Of a DNA stretch of 36,585 nucleotides, positions 1-8,522 are shown piece by piece (positions within the stretch are counted from its first letter, which is position 1; every line of letters begins with the position of its first letter). This DNA comes from Candidatus Martarchaeota archaeon (GTDB taxonomy: Archaea; Micrarchaeota; Micrarchaeia; Micrarchaeales; Micrarchaeaceae). Both the position numbers and the translations under genes were made by a program. The stretch lies in assembly GCA_023485645.1 (NCBI GenBank), contig JAMCZM010000016.1, positions 3,210 to 39,794 of the forward strand. The letters run 5' to 3'. The notes under the pieces are model-generated. The model saw only the letters and a list, made by a program, of their open reading frames with translations. It searched no databases and was not told the origin of the DNA.

Positions 1-3000
1 CAAATCTTGCATTGACAAACAACGGCAATGACCTATATCTTATAACTAGTGATGGGAAAATTGCGGATTTTAATACAATATCTAATTTAATAGTAAATAA
101 TTTAACGTATGCCCCTCCTACTAAAGTTTTGTCCCCGTTATTTACTAATGGCGGATCAAAAAAAATATATCTAATAAACACCCCATCCGGTGCAAATTCG
201 GAGGAGAATATGGGTATAACACCAATAATAAATAATGTAGCGCTAAGTAATATAAGTTTTAGTTCAAATCCTTACCCATATTATCCTGCAGCTGCGATAT
301 CGCCAAATGGCAATTACATATATGTTGCTGATTCAGGTGCAAATTTATTTAATGATAATATATACATATTAAATACAACCTCAGATGTGATAAATACAAT
401 AGAGCAAAATGCAATTATATTGTCAGATAATGTTATAGTTACCCCATCCCCAATTTATTTTGGGATGATGCCGAATGGGAAGAGTTTATATATGTCAGAA
501 TCGTGGGGCACGCATGGGTATCCAGGCAATGGCAATGCGACATTATCTATACTAAACACTACGACGCACGCAATATCAAATGCTATTGTATTTAGAGATG
601 CAATACCTGGATATATTGCAATCCCTAATAATAACTTTGCATATGTCTTAACCAATTCAGCAGATTATAATAACATAACAATAGTAAATTTGACTAACAA
701 CAACATCATAAAAAATATAAGTTTCGGTAATTTAATTCATCCAATAAAATTTTTAATCTCAAATCAGAGTGATGTTGCATATCTTATATATTTTGAAAGA
801 ATAAGAAATCAATTCAATACTACAAATACAACAAATGGCATATTTGCAATAAATCTTTTAAATAATACTATTATATCAAATTACACACTTAACAATGGTG
901 TGCAAGCGGCAGCACTTTCTTTAAATGGATCTAAAATTTATTATTCAGTATTTGGAACATACAAGCCATATTTATACATACTTAATACAGGTTTAATTAA
1001 ATATCAAACTTCAAATAACTCTGGCATATATAACATAGTTGCAAATACGCTTGGTAACTCAAATTATTCTAGTGAAAGTATCTCATCATCATTTACAATA
1101 GCACCTACTGGTTCATTGCTTGCAAATCCTATAACACCAAGCAATCCAATAATAGATGTTGGGCAAAGTATTACATTAAATTCTAATCCTACTGGTGGGT
1201 CACTGCCATATACATATCAATGGTATAGCGGTACAACTGCATGTTCAACTCAAATAAATAGTGGTGGCACATCTGAAAGTTATGTAGCAACTCCAAATTC
1301 AGATACATCATATTCTTACAAAGTTACTGATAATGTTGCAAACACTATATGCTCAGCTCTTACAAATGTAGTGGTAAATTCCGCCCTAATCGCTTCAAAT
1401 GTTCCGACATCAAGTGCTTCGACATTAGATAGTGGGCAGAGTGCAACGCTATCAATACTATCTCCAACTACTGGGTCGGCGCCATATACATATCAATGGT
1501 ATTCTGGAAGTTCTTCTTCATGCCAATCTGATAGTCCTATAACTAATACCAATGGTCTTTCATATATTGCAACGCCAACGTCCACAACTTATTACTGCGT
1601 TAAAGAGGCGGATAGTGCATACAATCCAGAAGTTGTATATACAAATACTTATAAAATATCAGTCACTCAAAATACCCTATCAACTCTCTCAATATCCCCA
1701 ACTTCTTACAATATAGACGATGGCCAAAGTATATCAATAACAATTGCATGGTCTGGCGGAACAGCGCCATACTCTGTATCACTTTATTCATCTTCAAGTT
1801 CATCCTGCAGCTCATCATCTACGCTCATTACAACCCAATCTTCTTTGAATACTAATAACGCTGTATTTCAATCATTAAGTCCGACAACCACAATTTATTA
1901 TTGCGCATATGTTACTGATAGTGCATCAAATCCATTAACACTAAATAGCAATACAATAAAAATAACTGTAAATCCGCAATTGACTGCGCCTACAATAACC
2001 CCGTCAAGTGTTGCAATAGATAGTGGACAAAATATTAAAATAGCATTAGGTGTGCAAACTACCGGAACATCCCCATATACCTATCAATGGTATAATGGTT
2101 CCTCGTCATGTCTTGATAGTTTAATTTCAGGAGCAACATCAAATTCTATAACAGTATCTCCAAATAGAAACATGTATTATTGCGCAAAAGTATTAGATTC
2201 TGTATCCTCACAAGTTTTAAGTGCATCATCAAATGTAGTCGTGTCTTTGGCCTTAGGCTCATTGTCAATAACTGCAAACAATCTAGTAATAGACGATGGC
2301 CAGCAGGTTAAAATTTCATCATCAATAACTGGTGGTACTACTCCATATACCTATCAATGGTATTCCGGGTCGTCTTCATCTTGCAGTTCGGATTCTCAAA
2401 TAAGCGGAGCAACATCAAATTCTATAACAGTATCTCCAACATCAACAACTTACTACTGTTTATCCATATCAGATTCAGCATATCAAAAAGAAAGTTCAGA
2501 ATCCACAGTGAAAATAACCGTAAATGCTCCATTACTATCTGGTGCTATAACTGCACCATCAAATTCAATCTATTTAACCCAAAATGTTGTATTAACTGCA
2601 AATCCAAGTGGAGGATCACTGCCATATACATATCAATGGTATTCATCTTCAAGTTCATCCTGCAGCTCATCATCTAATTTAATTGGCGGTGCCATAGAAT
2701 CAACATACACCGCATCACCTACTTCAAATACATATTATTGCTATGAAATAGTTGATTCTTTAGGGATGAGTGTATTATCCTCTACATATCTTGTTAACGT
2801 AAAGCCACTTCCAAATATTTTAATAACGCCAGAATATACAGTACTTGATTCTGGACAAACAGAAATATATCAGATAACTGCATATAATGGTATACCCCCA
2901 TTTAACGCTGCGCTTTATGATTTTAATAGTAATTCAATAGTAGGAAATGTTGCGTTAAACACGTTATCTACACCAAGTGACATATCATTTAATGTGTACT

Positions 3001-4517
3001 CTAATCAATTAAATAAAATATTTAAATATAACTCTATTGTGACAGATATTGGTAATGGAAATACGATATCCAATTCTTCATATAATAGCATAGTAGTAAA
3101 TCCTATGTTATCATTACTTATAACAACTCCAAATATAACGTTAAGCAGCAGCCAAAGCGAAACAATAAATTCAATTGTTAATAATGGAACAGCGCCATAT
3201 ACCTATCAATGGTATTCCGGGTCGTCTTCATCTTGCAGTTCGGATTCTCAAATAAGCGGAGCAACATTAAATTCTATAACAGTATCCCCAACATCAACAA
3301 CTTATTATTGTATTAGTGTAAAAGATAGTTCGCAAATCCCAGTAACATTATATTCAGATATGGAAAAAATTACAATAAACACGCAAACTTCTGGTGGCGG
3401 CGGAGGAGGAGGCGGCGGATTTGGTGGCGGCGGAGGAGGCGGCGGCAGCATCACAAAAAAAGTCATTCCTAATATTAAAATTGCAGGTTATGAAAATAAA
3501 AATGTGACATTAATATATAATAATAGCAGTGTAATTATTTCAGCATATAATATTTCAAATCCTGATAATATAATAGAGCTTACAATTAATCAAACATTGG
3601 AAAATTATTCTGGAAGTCTATCTTTTGGATTTACAACAATGAATTATACAATGAAGAAAAAGGTAGGCAGATATAACATAACTGCGCTTTCGGTCGCGGG
3701 AAATAAAAGAACATTTATATTAACAATAACAAATAATAGTACTATTGCAAATAATTTTATATTAAATCTAAGCAAATCTTTAGTAAATAAAACAATATCC
3801 AAAAACACGACAATAAATAGGAATTTTACAAATACTACTAATTCAACAAGTATCCCTTCAAATACGTTATCAAGTAAAAATGCAACAAAACAAATAATAT
3901 CTATAATAAATAACGGCAGCATTACATTGAATACAATTGTAAATAATTCTATTTCAAAAATAATCGGAAGAAATTTTGATATAAAAATACATATGCTCGA
4001 AAATACTTCAAATTCAATTGAACCGATAAACATAACAATTTCAAATAGTACTGGGAGCAAAATAAGTTCTCCTACAGGTTACTCAAAGAAATTAATTATA
4101 AATCTTACAATACATTATACCCAAACGCTGTTAAAATCCATATCTATAAATGAAACTTCAACGTGTAATTCTCGTAATCTTGTACCTTTTGTATATAAAA
4201 ATAATTCATGGGAGAAGGTCTTAAATTATACAGAAATTTATAGCGATGGAAATTGTACTGCGTCATTTAATTATTCTGGAACAAGTGCTGGAATTTTTGC
4301 CCCGATATATAGCAAAGCAACACAATCTAGCGGTTCAATAACCACGACAATTATATCTAGTAATTCGGCTAAAATAAACACAAATAGCATAACTACTTTT
4401 ATAAATACAATAAATATCAGTTACTTATATGATGTGGCGATATTAGTAACAATATTTATTATAATATACCTACTTTATCATATATATAAAATTGAAAAAA
4501 ATACCCCTAAGAATTGA
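1..4517 (+). CDS. Giant surface protein, beta-propeller plus Ig/SprB-like repeats (5' partial)
   Basis: The reading frame is open to the left window edge, so the true start and any signal peptide lie outside; about 1504 residues are present. Counting from the TTG codon at 12, residues 1-350 hold YVTN-type propeller strands (SPNGNYIYVADSG, MPNGKSLYMSES). Residues ~370-1125 hold eight tandem repeats of about 90 residues, six with PYTYQWY, and most with a Cys after a Ser run and a second in a YYC motif, which suggests one disulfide per repeat. A poly-Gly hinge (~1128-1147) leads to a conserved domain that starts ITKKVIPNI, an Asn/Ser/Thr-rich stalk full of N-x-S/T sequons, and a C-terminal anchor (~1470-1492) with a short basic tail. 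It is likely an N-glycosylated adhesin or surface-layer-type protein. The next gene carries the same C-terminal module. The ligand is unknown. Confidence 0.85.
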   Translation, partial: NLALTNNGNDLYLITSDGKIADFNTISNLIVNNLTYAPPTKVLSPLFTNGGSKKIYLINTPSGANSEENMGITPIINNVALSNISFSSNPYPYYPAAAISPNGNYIYVADSGANLFNDNIYILNTTSDVINTIEQNAIILSDNVIVTPSPIYFGMMPNGKSLYMSESWGTHGYPGNGNATLSILNTTTHAISNAIVFRDAIPGYIAIPNNNFAYVLTNSADYNNITIVNLTNNNIIKNISFGNLIHPIKFLISNQSDVAYLIYFERIRNQFNTTNTTNGIFAINLLNNTIISNYTLNNGVQAAALSLNGSKIYYSVFGTYKPYLYILNTGLIKYQTSNNSGIYNIVANTLGNSNYSSESISSSFTIAPTGSLLANPITPSNPIIDVGQSITLNSNPTGGSLPYTYQWYSGTTACSTQINSGGTSESYVATPNSDTSYSYKVTDNVANTICSALTNVVVNSALIASNVPTSSASTLDSGQSATLSILSPTTGSAPYTYQWYSGSSSSCQSDSPITNTNGLSYIATPTSTTYYCVKEADSAYNPEVVYTNTYKISVTQNTLSTLSISPTSYNIDDGQSISITIAWSGGTAPYSVSLYSSSSSSCSSSSTLITTQSSLNTNNAVFQSLSPTTTIYYCAYVTDSASNPLTLNSNTIKITVNPQLTAPTITPSSVAIDSGQNIKIALGVQTTGTSPYTYQWYNGSSSCLDSLISGATSNSITVSPNRNMYYCAKVLDSVSSQVLSASSNVVVSLALGSLSITANNLVIDDGQQVKISSSITGGTTPYTYQWYSGSSSSCSSDSQISGATSNSITVSPTSTTYYCLSISDSAYQKESSESTVKITVNAPLLSGAITAPSNSIYLTQNVVLTANPSGGSLPYTYQWYSSSSSSCSSSSNLIGGAIESTYTASPTSNTYYCYEIVDSLGMSVLSSTYLVNVKPLPNILITPEYTVLDSGQTEIYQITAYNGIPPFNAALYDFNSNSIVGNVALNTLSTPSDISFNVYSNQLNKIFKYNSIVTDIGNGNTISNSSYNSIVVNPMLSLLITTPNITLSSSQSETINSIVNNGTAPYTYQWYSGSSSSCSSDSQISGATLNSITVSPTSTTYYCISVKDSSQIPVTLYSDMEKITINTQTSGGGGGGGGGFGGGGGGGGSITKKVIPNIKIAGYENKNVTLIYNNSSVIISAYNISNPDNIIELTINQTLENYSGSLSFGFTTMNYTMKKKVGRYNITALSVAGNKRTFILTITNNSTIANNFILNLSKSLVNKTISKNTTINRNFTNTTNSTSIPSNTLSSKNATKQIISIINNGSITLNTIVNNSISKIIGRNFDIKIHMLENTSNSIEPINITISNSTGSKISSPTGYSKKLIINLTIHYTQTLLKSISINETSTCNSRNLVPFVYKNNSWEKVLNYTEIYSDGNCTASFNYSGTSAGIFAPIYSKATQSSGSITTTIISSNSAKINTNSITTFINTINISYLYDVAILVTIFIIIYLLYHIYKIEKNTPKN
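2343..2459 (+). repeat. Intragenic near-identical 117-bp repeat, copy 1
   Basis: This segment of the fifth Ig-like repeat matches 3195-3311 at 113 of 117 positions without gaps; I found four substitutions by eye. A 34-bp piece of it also occurs near 2129-2162 in the fourth repeat. Other repeats of the same protein differ much more, so this pair looks recently copied or gene-converted. Confidence 0.9.
3195..3311 (+). repeat. Intragenic near-identical 117-bp repeat, copy 2
   Basis: Partner of 2343-2459, located in the eighth Ig-like repeat 852 bp downstream. 852 is a multiple of 3, so recombination between the copies would delete or add 284 residues in frame. A second exact direct repeat of 36 bp in the same gene lies at 1785-1820 and 2640-2675. 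Confidence 0.9.
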
Positions 4518-4547
4518 TGCTTTGCGTATTAAAAATTATGTGATGCT

Positions 4548-7500
4548 GTGAAATATAAGCTACTATACTTATCATTATTTATAATAATTATAGCAGTAAC
4601 TCTGATTTTTTTGCCTTCTGGTGTTCAAAAAATATCTATTAAAAAGCCACTAATATTCTCTCAGTCGGTTACGCCCCCTACTGGTGTATTATATTCAATA
4701 CCTATAAAATTAATCAATTCACAAAATGCTCCTACCCCAATAAATTTTCAACAAGAGCTTACTATTTATTTAAACAAGTCCTATATGGCTTCTGGGTTGC
4801 AAAATGTAGAATTTTTCTATCCTAATGGAAGCATAATAACTTCATGGATGCAATCATATAATACTACAAATCTTGGCGCGTATTATTTTGCGATATACTG
4901 GTTGAAGTTAAATGCACCTATTAATTCAAACAGTAATGAAACAATATATATGGGAGTAGGAAGTGTATCAACAAACTTCTTTAATTCAAAAACAACTGGA
5001 GAAGCTCCACAACTAAGCCAAATTTATGGTGAATACGATAATGGATTTAATGTTTTCAATTTGTATGATAATTTTGCTGGGAGAGTATTAAACACTAGTA
5101 AATGGAATAGTTGTAGCGGTTACATAGTGGATAATGGCTATACTGCAAATACCTCCAAATGTTCTGGAGCGTATTCCCAAATGCCCGCTCCAAAAGCGCC
5201 TAGCGGGTCTTTACAAAATCCAAGTACTGGTATAGTTTCAATGTATATATCAAATTCTTCTGGCAATGCTGTTGGGACACCGGTGGTCTGCTGGCTTCAT
5301 ATGGGCGGCTATTGCAATCCTTCTGTTGGTGTAAATAATGGCGCTCTTTTGTTATATTCCGGAGCTCAAGGTGCAGATAGCTATTTTTATGGGATAGATA
5401 TAATTACGGCAAATTCGTTGTCTAGCTATCAGAAATATACGATTAATTGGATGTTTATTAGTTATTACCCTCCAAATGGTGTAATGCCTACGTATGAAAT
5501 CGCAAGTTCCCCTGCAATTGCATTAAGCAATATTTCTTTATTATCTGGATGGTCTGGCGGTAGTTTTACATTTCCATCGCCAGTTCCCGTAGGTCCACAA
5601 GTATACTCAAATGGTACAATAACTGCTGTTTTAACAAATTATGCGGTTAGCGTATATACAAATTCTGGAAGCTATATTGGTCTGTTACCATCAAAAAGTC
5701 TAGGGTGGAATGGATATGGAATAAACCCACAATTCTATTATGATCATTTAACCAATAGGTGGATTATAATTACAGATGCTGATCCAAATGTAGATATTGG
5801 CGTATCTAAGACGGGAAATATTTTAGGACAATGGTATAATTATAGCATACCTGAAAATGGGGATTCAGATTATACTCAAATGGCTGTAAGTCAAAATAAT
5901 TTAGTAATAACTGCGGACATTTTTACTATAGGGGGTGGTTATTTTGTAAATAGCACTATTTTTGTAGTAAATAAAACAAAGCTTATAAAAAATAATGAGC
6001 TGTCATTTTCAAAATTAGTATATCCCTCATTCTTATTCCCGCAGCCCCTTACTCCTGTAGGAAGTGTACCTAATTCGGTATATGTGGTAAGCTCTTTTGC
6101 AACTTCTACGTCCACTGGTATATTTAATATATCCGGGCCTGCAGAATCGCCTATTATAAAAACATATTATCTTAGCGATAATAGACATTCACTTGAAGTA
6201 TTTAGTCATAATTTTAGCGATGGACCGACTGGTTCAAATACTATTCAGGCGACAGGAGGTCAGGGTGGTATAATTTATAAAGGAAATATCTGGTATGGTT
6301 TTGATACCACCTGTAATACTCATTCGACTCAATGTATACATGTAATGGAAATAAATATTTCAACTGGGAATATACTACAAACATTTAACATAGATAATAA
6401 TACTAATATGAATTTTGTAAATCCATCATTTTCGGCAGATGGTAGTGGGGATATAATAATAACATTTGAATATGGGAACGCAACGGCATATGGTAGTTTA
6501 GGTGCGGCGGTACAACTATCATCCGCCCAACCTAATACTATAAGTTATTTTATACCCCTAAAAGCGGGTATTGAAAATGTTGGTGGTAGATACGGCGATT
6601 GGAGCGGTAGTTCAACAAGTCCTAATGGGGATGTCATATACTCCGCCGGGCAGTATGCTGGAAATTTTGGCGAATCATCCCTATGGATACAGGCATTCTC
6701 TATAAATCATAATGCATTTACTACAACTACATCAACAAGTTCAACAACTTCCATATTATCAACTACATCAACAATACCTACAACTTCTACATTATCAACT
6801 ACAACAATATCACAATCTATTCCATCTACATCAACTACAACAATTCTTGCAAATCAAACAGTATCAAATAATTCTACGACTCCAACAACGACTATCAGTG
6901 GCGGCGGAGGAGGCGGATTCGGCGGTGGTGGTGGCGGCAGCATCACAAAAAAAGTCATTCCAAATATTGATATTTTAGGGTATAAAAATATGAATGTAAC
7001 CATAATTTATAATTCAAGTGATGTTCTTATTTCAGCATATAATAATTCAAATCCCGACGGGATAATAGAATTACTTGTAAATCAAATATTGGAAAATTAT
7101 TCTGGTGGGTTGTCGTTCGGGTTTACTGCTGTAAATTATACAATGAAGAAAAATGTAGGCGAATACAACATAACTGCAATATCCGTTTCCGGGAATAAAA
7201 GGACAGTAATTTTGAGAATAACAAATAATGCCACTGCCGTTAGTGATTGGAATAAAAAGAAAATGAATTCAAACTCTACTTCAAATGCAAATAGTTCAAT
7301 AGAAAAGAGAAATAATTTTACAATAATAAATTCAAGTGCCACAATAAAAAACAATTCAACGATATCAATCAACGCACTAATCAAGCATAATACTATAGGT
7401 AGAATTAATATTGGTAATATATCTATAGATTTATACCCTAAAAATTCGCTTCAAAATTATAGCTTAAATCTAGCGTTAGTAAATAAGACGGGCACGCTTA

Positions 7501-7946
7501 ATAATACGCCAGTAGGATATTCAAAATTATTTGTAATAAATTTATCAATTTCTAAATATAATGGTTCTATGGCAATTATGGTCAATAAAACTATAAATTG
7601 CGGTCTGTTAAATAATTACGCAATATTTCAATATCAATATGGCATATGGTTTGAAACATCCAATTATACTGAAACTGAAAAAAATAATGTTTGTAATATA
7701 AACTTTCCATATAACGGGTCATTGTCCGGTATATTTATATCCACGAAATTAAATAATTTGAATAATACAAATCCGATTCAAATAAATCAAAGTGAAAATT
7801 TAAGCGTGCACTTAAAATCAGGCAGCCAAAACGGTACAAATCAAACATTGGATTACATATATGATATAATTATAATATGGCTTATTTTATTTATATTATA
7901 CGAATTGCAAATTATTGTAAAAGCAAATAAGAACATAAAAAAATGA
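4548..7946 (+). CDS. Giant surface protein with DUF2341-like domain, propeller-like region and shared anchor module
   Basis: 1132 residues with a GTG start, 30 bp after the previous gene; no ATG is in frame nearby. Residues ~4-23 form a signal or anchor helix. Residues ~45-165 resemble the DUF2341 domain (SIPIKLINSQ, then a sugar-binding-like beta pattern ending MGVGSVS). Residues ~330-720 look like a beta-propeller with WYNYSIPENG-type and SPNGDVIYSAG strands. A Thr/Ser linker (~724-783) is followed by a poly-Gly hinge (~784-799), the conserved ITKKVIPNI domain, a sequon-rich stalk and a C-terminal membrane helix (~1103-1123). The last ~350 residues are paralogous to those of the gene upstream, including a 29-bp identical stretch. 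The protein is probably exported, glycosylated and cell-anchored. Binding specificity cannot be told from sequence. Confidence 0.85.
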   Translation: MKYKLLYLSLFIIIIAVTLIFLPSGVQKISIKKPLIFSQSVTPPTGVLYSIPIKLINSQNAPTPINFQQELTIYLNKSYMASGLQNVEFFYPNGSIITSWMQSYNTTNLGAYYFAIYWLKLNAPINSNSNETIYMGVGSVSTNFFNSKTTGEAPQLSQIYGEYDNGFNVFNLYDNFAGRVLNTSKWNSCSGYIVDNGYTANTSKCSGAYSQMPAPKAPSGSLQNPSTGIVSMYISNSSGNAVGTPVVCWLHMGGYCNPSVGVNNGALLLYSGAQGADSYFYGIDIITANSLSSYQKYTINWMFISYYPPNGVMPTYEIASSPAIALSNISLLSGWSGGSFTFPSPVPVGPQVYSNGTITAVLTNYAVSVYTNSGSYIGLLPSKSLGWNGYGINPQFYYDHLTNRWIIITDADPNVDIGVSKTGNILGQWYNYSIPENGDSDYTQMAVSQNNLVITADIFTIGGGYFVNSTIFVVNKTKLIKNNELSFSKLVYPSFLFPQPLTPVGSVPNSVYVVSSFATSTSTGIFNISGPAESPIIKTYYLSDNRHSLEVFSHNFSDGPTGSNTIQATGGQGGIIYKGNIWYGFDTTCNTHSTQCIHVMEINISTGNILQTFNIDNNTNMNFVNPSFSADGSGDIIITFEYGNATAYGSLGAAVQLSSAQPNTISYFIPLKAGIENVGGRYGDWSGSSTSPNGDVIYSAGQYAGNFGESSLWIQAFSINHNAFTTTTSTSSTTSILSTTSTIPTTSTLSTTTISQSIPSTSTTTILANQTVSNNSTTPTTTISGGGGGGFGGGGGGSITKKVIPNIDILGYKNMNVTIIYNSSDVLISAYNNSNPDGIIELLVNQILENYSGGLSFGFTAVNYTMKKNVGEYNITAISVSGNKRTVILRITNNATAVSDWNKKKMNSNSTSNANSSIEKRNNFTIINSSATIKNNSTISINALIKHNTIGRINIGNISIDLYPKNSLQNYSLNLALVNKTGTLNNTPVGYSKLFVINLSISKYNGSMAIMVNKTINCGLLNNYAIFQYQYGIWFETSNYTETEKNNVCNINFPYNGSLSGIFISTKLNNLNNTNPIQINQSENLSVHLKSGSQNGTNQTLDYIYDIIIIWLILFILYELQIIVKANKNIKK

Positions 7947-7951
7947 GAAAA

Positions 7952-8518
7952 TTATTTTTCACCGAAAACTAAGTATGCTGTGTGCCATATACCCTTTGTT
8001 GAAGGGCGCATGCCCTCTTTTCTTACGTATAAATCTCTTAGTATTACCTCAAATGTTATTATGTCTTTGAATTTCATTGTGTTCATTTTTGATACAAAGC
8101 GTTTTACTTGTTCCATTTGTGGTAAATAACCTACTAAAATACCATTTCCGCGCAAAGCAAGTTTTGCGTTCTTTACTGCTTTTTCAGCCATGGGCATATC
8201 TATTACGACAAGGTCAAAATCTCTTTCAGAAACCTTTTTAGTAAAATCCATATTCTTAATCTGCAAATTATCTAAGTTCTCATTTACTCTATTCTTTTCG
8301 GCAAGATTTGCAAAATCCTCCCTTATTTCATAGCTTACCACCCTATCTGCTATTCTTGCAAGAGATATTGCAAGCCATCCACTTCCAGTGCCCGCATCAA
8401 TGCATTTGCTTTTTTTATTTATTCCAGAATAAGATATTATGATTCCAATATCCTTCGGTAATATAACCTGTGGGGATCTCTTTAAGCGCTTGTAATGTTT
8501 TGGTAGATAAATATCCAT
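7952..8518 (-). CDS. trmI: tRNA (adenine-N1)-methyltransferase, Trm61/TrmI-like, short form
   Basis: 188-residue class I SAM methyltransferase. SAM-binding motif I is DAGTGSGW at residues 41-48, motif IV is VVIDMP at 104-109, and the C-terminus RPSTKGIWHTAYLVF matches the end typical of TrmI/Trm61 enzymes, which make m1A (or m1A57/58 in archaea) in the T-loop of tRNA. Family members are usually about 250 residues; this one lacks the N-terminal small beta-domain of about 60-70 residues and begins just ahead of the catalytic fold. Its start lies 4 nt after the topA stop, with a GAGTGA ribosome-site-like sequence overlapping that stop, so it is translated as the last gene of the topA operon. The m1A assignment is firm at family level; the effect of the missing domain is unknown. 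Confidence 0.8.
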   Translation of the reverse strand: MDIYLPKHYKRLKRSPQVILPKDIGIIISYSGINKKSKCIDAGTGSGWLAISLARIADRVVSYEIREDFANLAEKNRVNENLDNLQIKNMDFTKKVSERDFDLVVIDMPMAEKAVKNAKLALRGNGILVGYLPQMEQVKRFVSKMNTMKFKDIITFEVILRDLYVRKEGMRPSTKGIWHTAYLVFGEK

Positions 8519-8522
8519 AATA

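Noticed and set aside
1140..3330. CRISPR-like regular repeats
   Set aside because: The ~270-300 bp periodicity is that of Ig-like protein repeats in one open frame; there are no short identical repeats with unique spacers.
3644..4060. Minus-strand hydrophobic frame in the first surface protein
   Set aside because: Antisense of Asn/Ile-rich codons gives Ile/Val/Leu runs; the same artefact appears at 7136-7384 in the paralogous part of the second gene.
6712..6978. Leu/Gln-rich frame over the Thr/Ser linker
   Set aside because: An out-of-frame reading of the ACA/TCA repeats of the real gene; it ends in the poly-Gly hinge.
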